NCBI GenBank assembly: GCA_949987565.1
Contig: OX465102.1
Coordinates: 28,797,768 to 28,861,767, forward strand
Source of the DNA: Luidia sarsii
Taxonomy: Eukaryota > Echinodermata > Asteroidea > Paxillosida > Luidiidae
Direction: 5' to 3'
DNA length: 64,000 nucleotides
The translations under genes were made by a program, and so were the position numbers. Every line of letters begins with the position of its first letter. The stretch's first letter is position 1. Of the stretch, positions 62,824-64,000 are shown piece by piece. Under the pieces are notes generated by a model. The model was not told the DNA's origin. It worked only from the letters and a program-made list of their open reading frames with translations, and made no database searches.

Positions 62824-64000
62824 GCAACTGAAGAAAGAGCGCTGCGGCGTCCGTTTATATCCGCTCCGTCGGTTCCTGTGTGCCGGTTTGCGGACGTCGT
62901 AGTGGTGACCGTGCGGTTTGGCGCGCGGCTCTGGCGTCCTCCAGCGGGCCTGCCTGTGGTGGGCCGGCGGTCGTGGCGACGGATGGTGGGGAGCCAGAAA
63001 CCGGGGATGTCAACACCGCTGTCTCGATTGATGTTATTATGTCGAAGTCGGATATGAATGGCCTCCTTGACGCGTCTGGTGTACCAATGCGGTTCGTGGT
63101 CGATACACCGCACATCGTCCCAATTGGGCCGGTGACCAGCTCCCCAAGCATGCTCAGCTACTGCAGATCTGTCCACACAGGAGAGTCTCACATCACGCTG
63201 ATGCTCTTTGATCCTCTCTCCGATGGGCCTGCCGGTTTCGCCGATGTAGACCTGGTCGCACTCGCCACACGGGATCTCGTAGACAACACCTCCGCGTCTT
63301 CCCGGGGGGACAGGGTCCTTGGGATGGACGAGGTGGTTTCTCAGGGTGGTGGAGGAACGAAACACGGTACGGATGCCGTGTCCCTCGAGAATTCTCCTCA
63401 ATTGTCCGGAGACTCCGTCCATGAAGGGGAGTACAGCGAACGATTTGTACTCAACCCGCTCCGTATCGGCGTTCACCTTGGGTCTGGATGAACGACGGAT
63501 GAAGGGGGTAGGGTACCCGTTCGCTGTTAGGGCAGCGTGCACATGACGTTTCTCTGAGGCCGTACATCGTGGTTTGGTCACCAACCGCGACGCACGGTCA
63601 AAGAGGCACTTGGCCACTCCGCGCTTAACAGACTCGGGATGGTGGGAGTCGTAAGCCAAGTACTGGTCAGTGTGCGTGGGCTTACGGTACACTGTTGTAG
63701 TTAGGCTGCCATCGGTCTCCCTGTGGACCAGAGTGTCCAGGAAGGCGATGGTGTTGTCTACCTCCAACTCGACAGTGAAGCGTATGGTGGGCCGGAGACT
63801 GTTCAGGTGTGAGAGCAGCTGGTCGGTCCGGTCAAGCGGTGCGATGACAAAGGTGTCATCAACGTATCGCTTCCATACTGAGGGGGAACATTCGGGAGGG
63901 CAACTCTGTAGAGCCTCCTCCTCAAATGCCTCCATGTACAGGTTAGCGATCACCGCGGAGACCGGACTGCCCATAGCCGCTCCATCCGTCTGCTCGTAGA
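62820..64000 (-). CDS. Penelope-like retroelement ORF: reverse transcriptase C-terminal part + GIY-YIG endonuclease (5' part outside window)
   Basis: The frame is open from the window edge to TGA at 62822-62820, about 393 residues. It starts within the RT palm (YEQTDGAAMGSPVSAVIANL), and the catalytic YVDD box is at about 63866. Thumb sequence follows (NTIAFLDTLVHRETDGSL, YRKPTHTDQYL). A linker leads to the GIY-YIG nuclease: VVYEIPCGECDQVYIGETGR with R and E (GRPIGERIKEH) at about 63320-63230, then a H-rich zone and RRVKEAIHIR. This order is diagnostic of EN+ Penelope-like elements, which prime from nicked or telomeric DNA. No frameshift or stop occurs in the part seen, so it may be young. 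It lies in an IK intron, antisense to the gene. Confidence 0.95.
   Translation of the reverse strand, partial: YEQTDGAAMGSPVSAVIANLYMEAFEEEALQSCPPECSPSVWKRYVDDTFVIAPLDRTDQLLSHLNSLRPTIRFTVELEVDNTIAFLDTLVHRETDGSLTTTVYRKPTHTDQYLAYDSHHPESVKRGVAKCLFDRASRLVTKPRCTASEKRHVHAALTANGYPTPFIRRSSRPKVNADTERVEYKSFAVLPFMDGVSGQLRRILEGHGIRTVFRSSTTLRNHLVHPKDPVPPGRRGGVVYEIPCGECDQVYIGETGRPIGERIKEHQRDVRLSCVDRSAVAEHAWGAGHRPNWDDVRCIDHEPHWYTRRVKEAIHIRLRHNNINRDSGVDIPGFWLPTIRRHDRRPTTGRPAGGRQSRAPNRTVTTTTSANRHTGTDGADINGRRSALSSVA

Noticed and set aside
62880..63491. Plus-strand ORF of 203 codons over the Penelope-like element
   Set aside because: Antisense shadow of the RT/GIY-YIG frame.

Overview
The window is nuclear DNA of an animal. 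It has spliced genes with GT..AG introns, long introns packed with repeats, and proteins specific to animals. The repeat texture (many short foldback elements, tRNA-like SINE pieces, a Penelope-like retroelement, P-like/THAP and pogo-like elements) suggests a marine invertebrate. An echinoderm or another invertebrate deuterostome is my guess, but the sequence does not prove it. All exon borders below were read by eye and checked for reading-phase continuity.

Layout: (1) 1711-8402, minus strand: eight consecutive coding exons of an SLC6 Na+/Cl- transporter, closest in pattern to glycine transporters; both termini are missing. (2) 8403-16709: no gene; a segmental duplication carrying a broken copy of an SLC6 exon, a large MULE-like foldback, CT-rich tracts and a hammerhead-type foldback. 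(3) 16710-18510, minus: a complete two-exon gene for a 268-residue protein with MYND finger, ubiquitin-like and UBA-like domains. (4) 21230-22363, minus: an intronless class A GPCR. (5) 22364-26771: repeats, including a P-like element carrying a THAP fragment. (6) 26772-42967, minus: complete SMU1, 11 coding exons, 513 residues. (7) 42968-43509: a 542-bp divergent promoter. (8) 43510-62125, plus: IK/RED, 16 coding exons (528 residues), with the C-terminus beyond the window. (9) 62820-64000, minus: 3' part of a Penelope-like element (RT + GIY-YIG) inside an IK intron.

The strongest biological point is that SMU1 and RED/IK, obligate partners in the spliceosomal B complex, sit head-to-head on one short intergenic region. 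The second is a recurring hammerhead-ribozyme signature (CTGATGA, stem-loop, GAAACGTC). It occurs just 3' of the Penelope-like ORF, whose stop codon lies inside the ribozyme core, and again in an unrelated-looking foldback family with intact cores in introns of IK and the MYND gene. A third, very common family (over 12 copies) carries a decayed version. Apart from these, introns are filled by MITE-like palindromes and by 21-, 33-, 97- and 135-bp tandem repeats.
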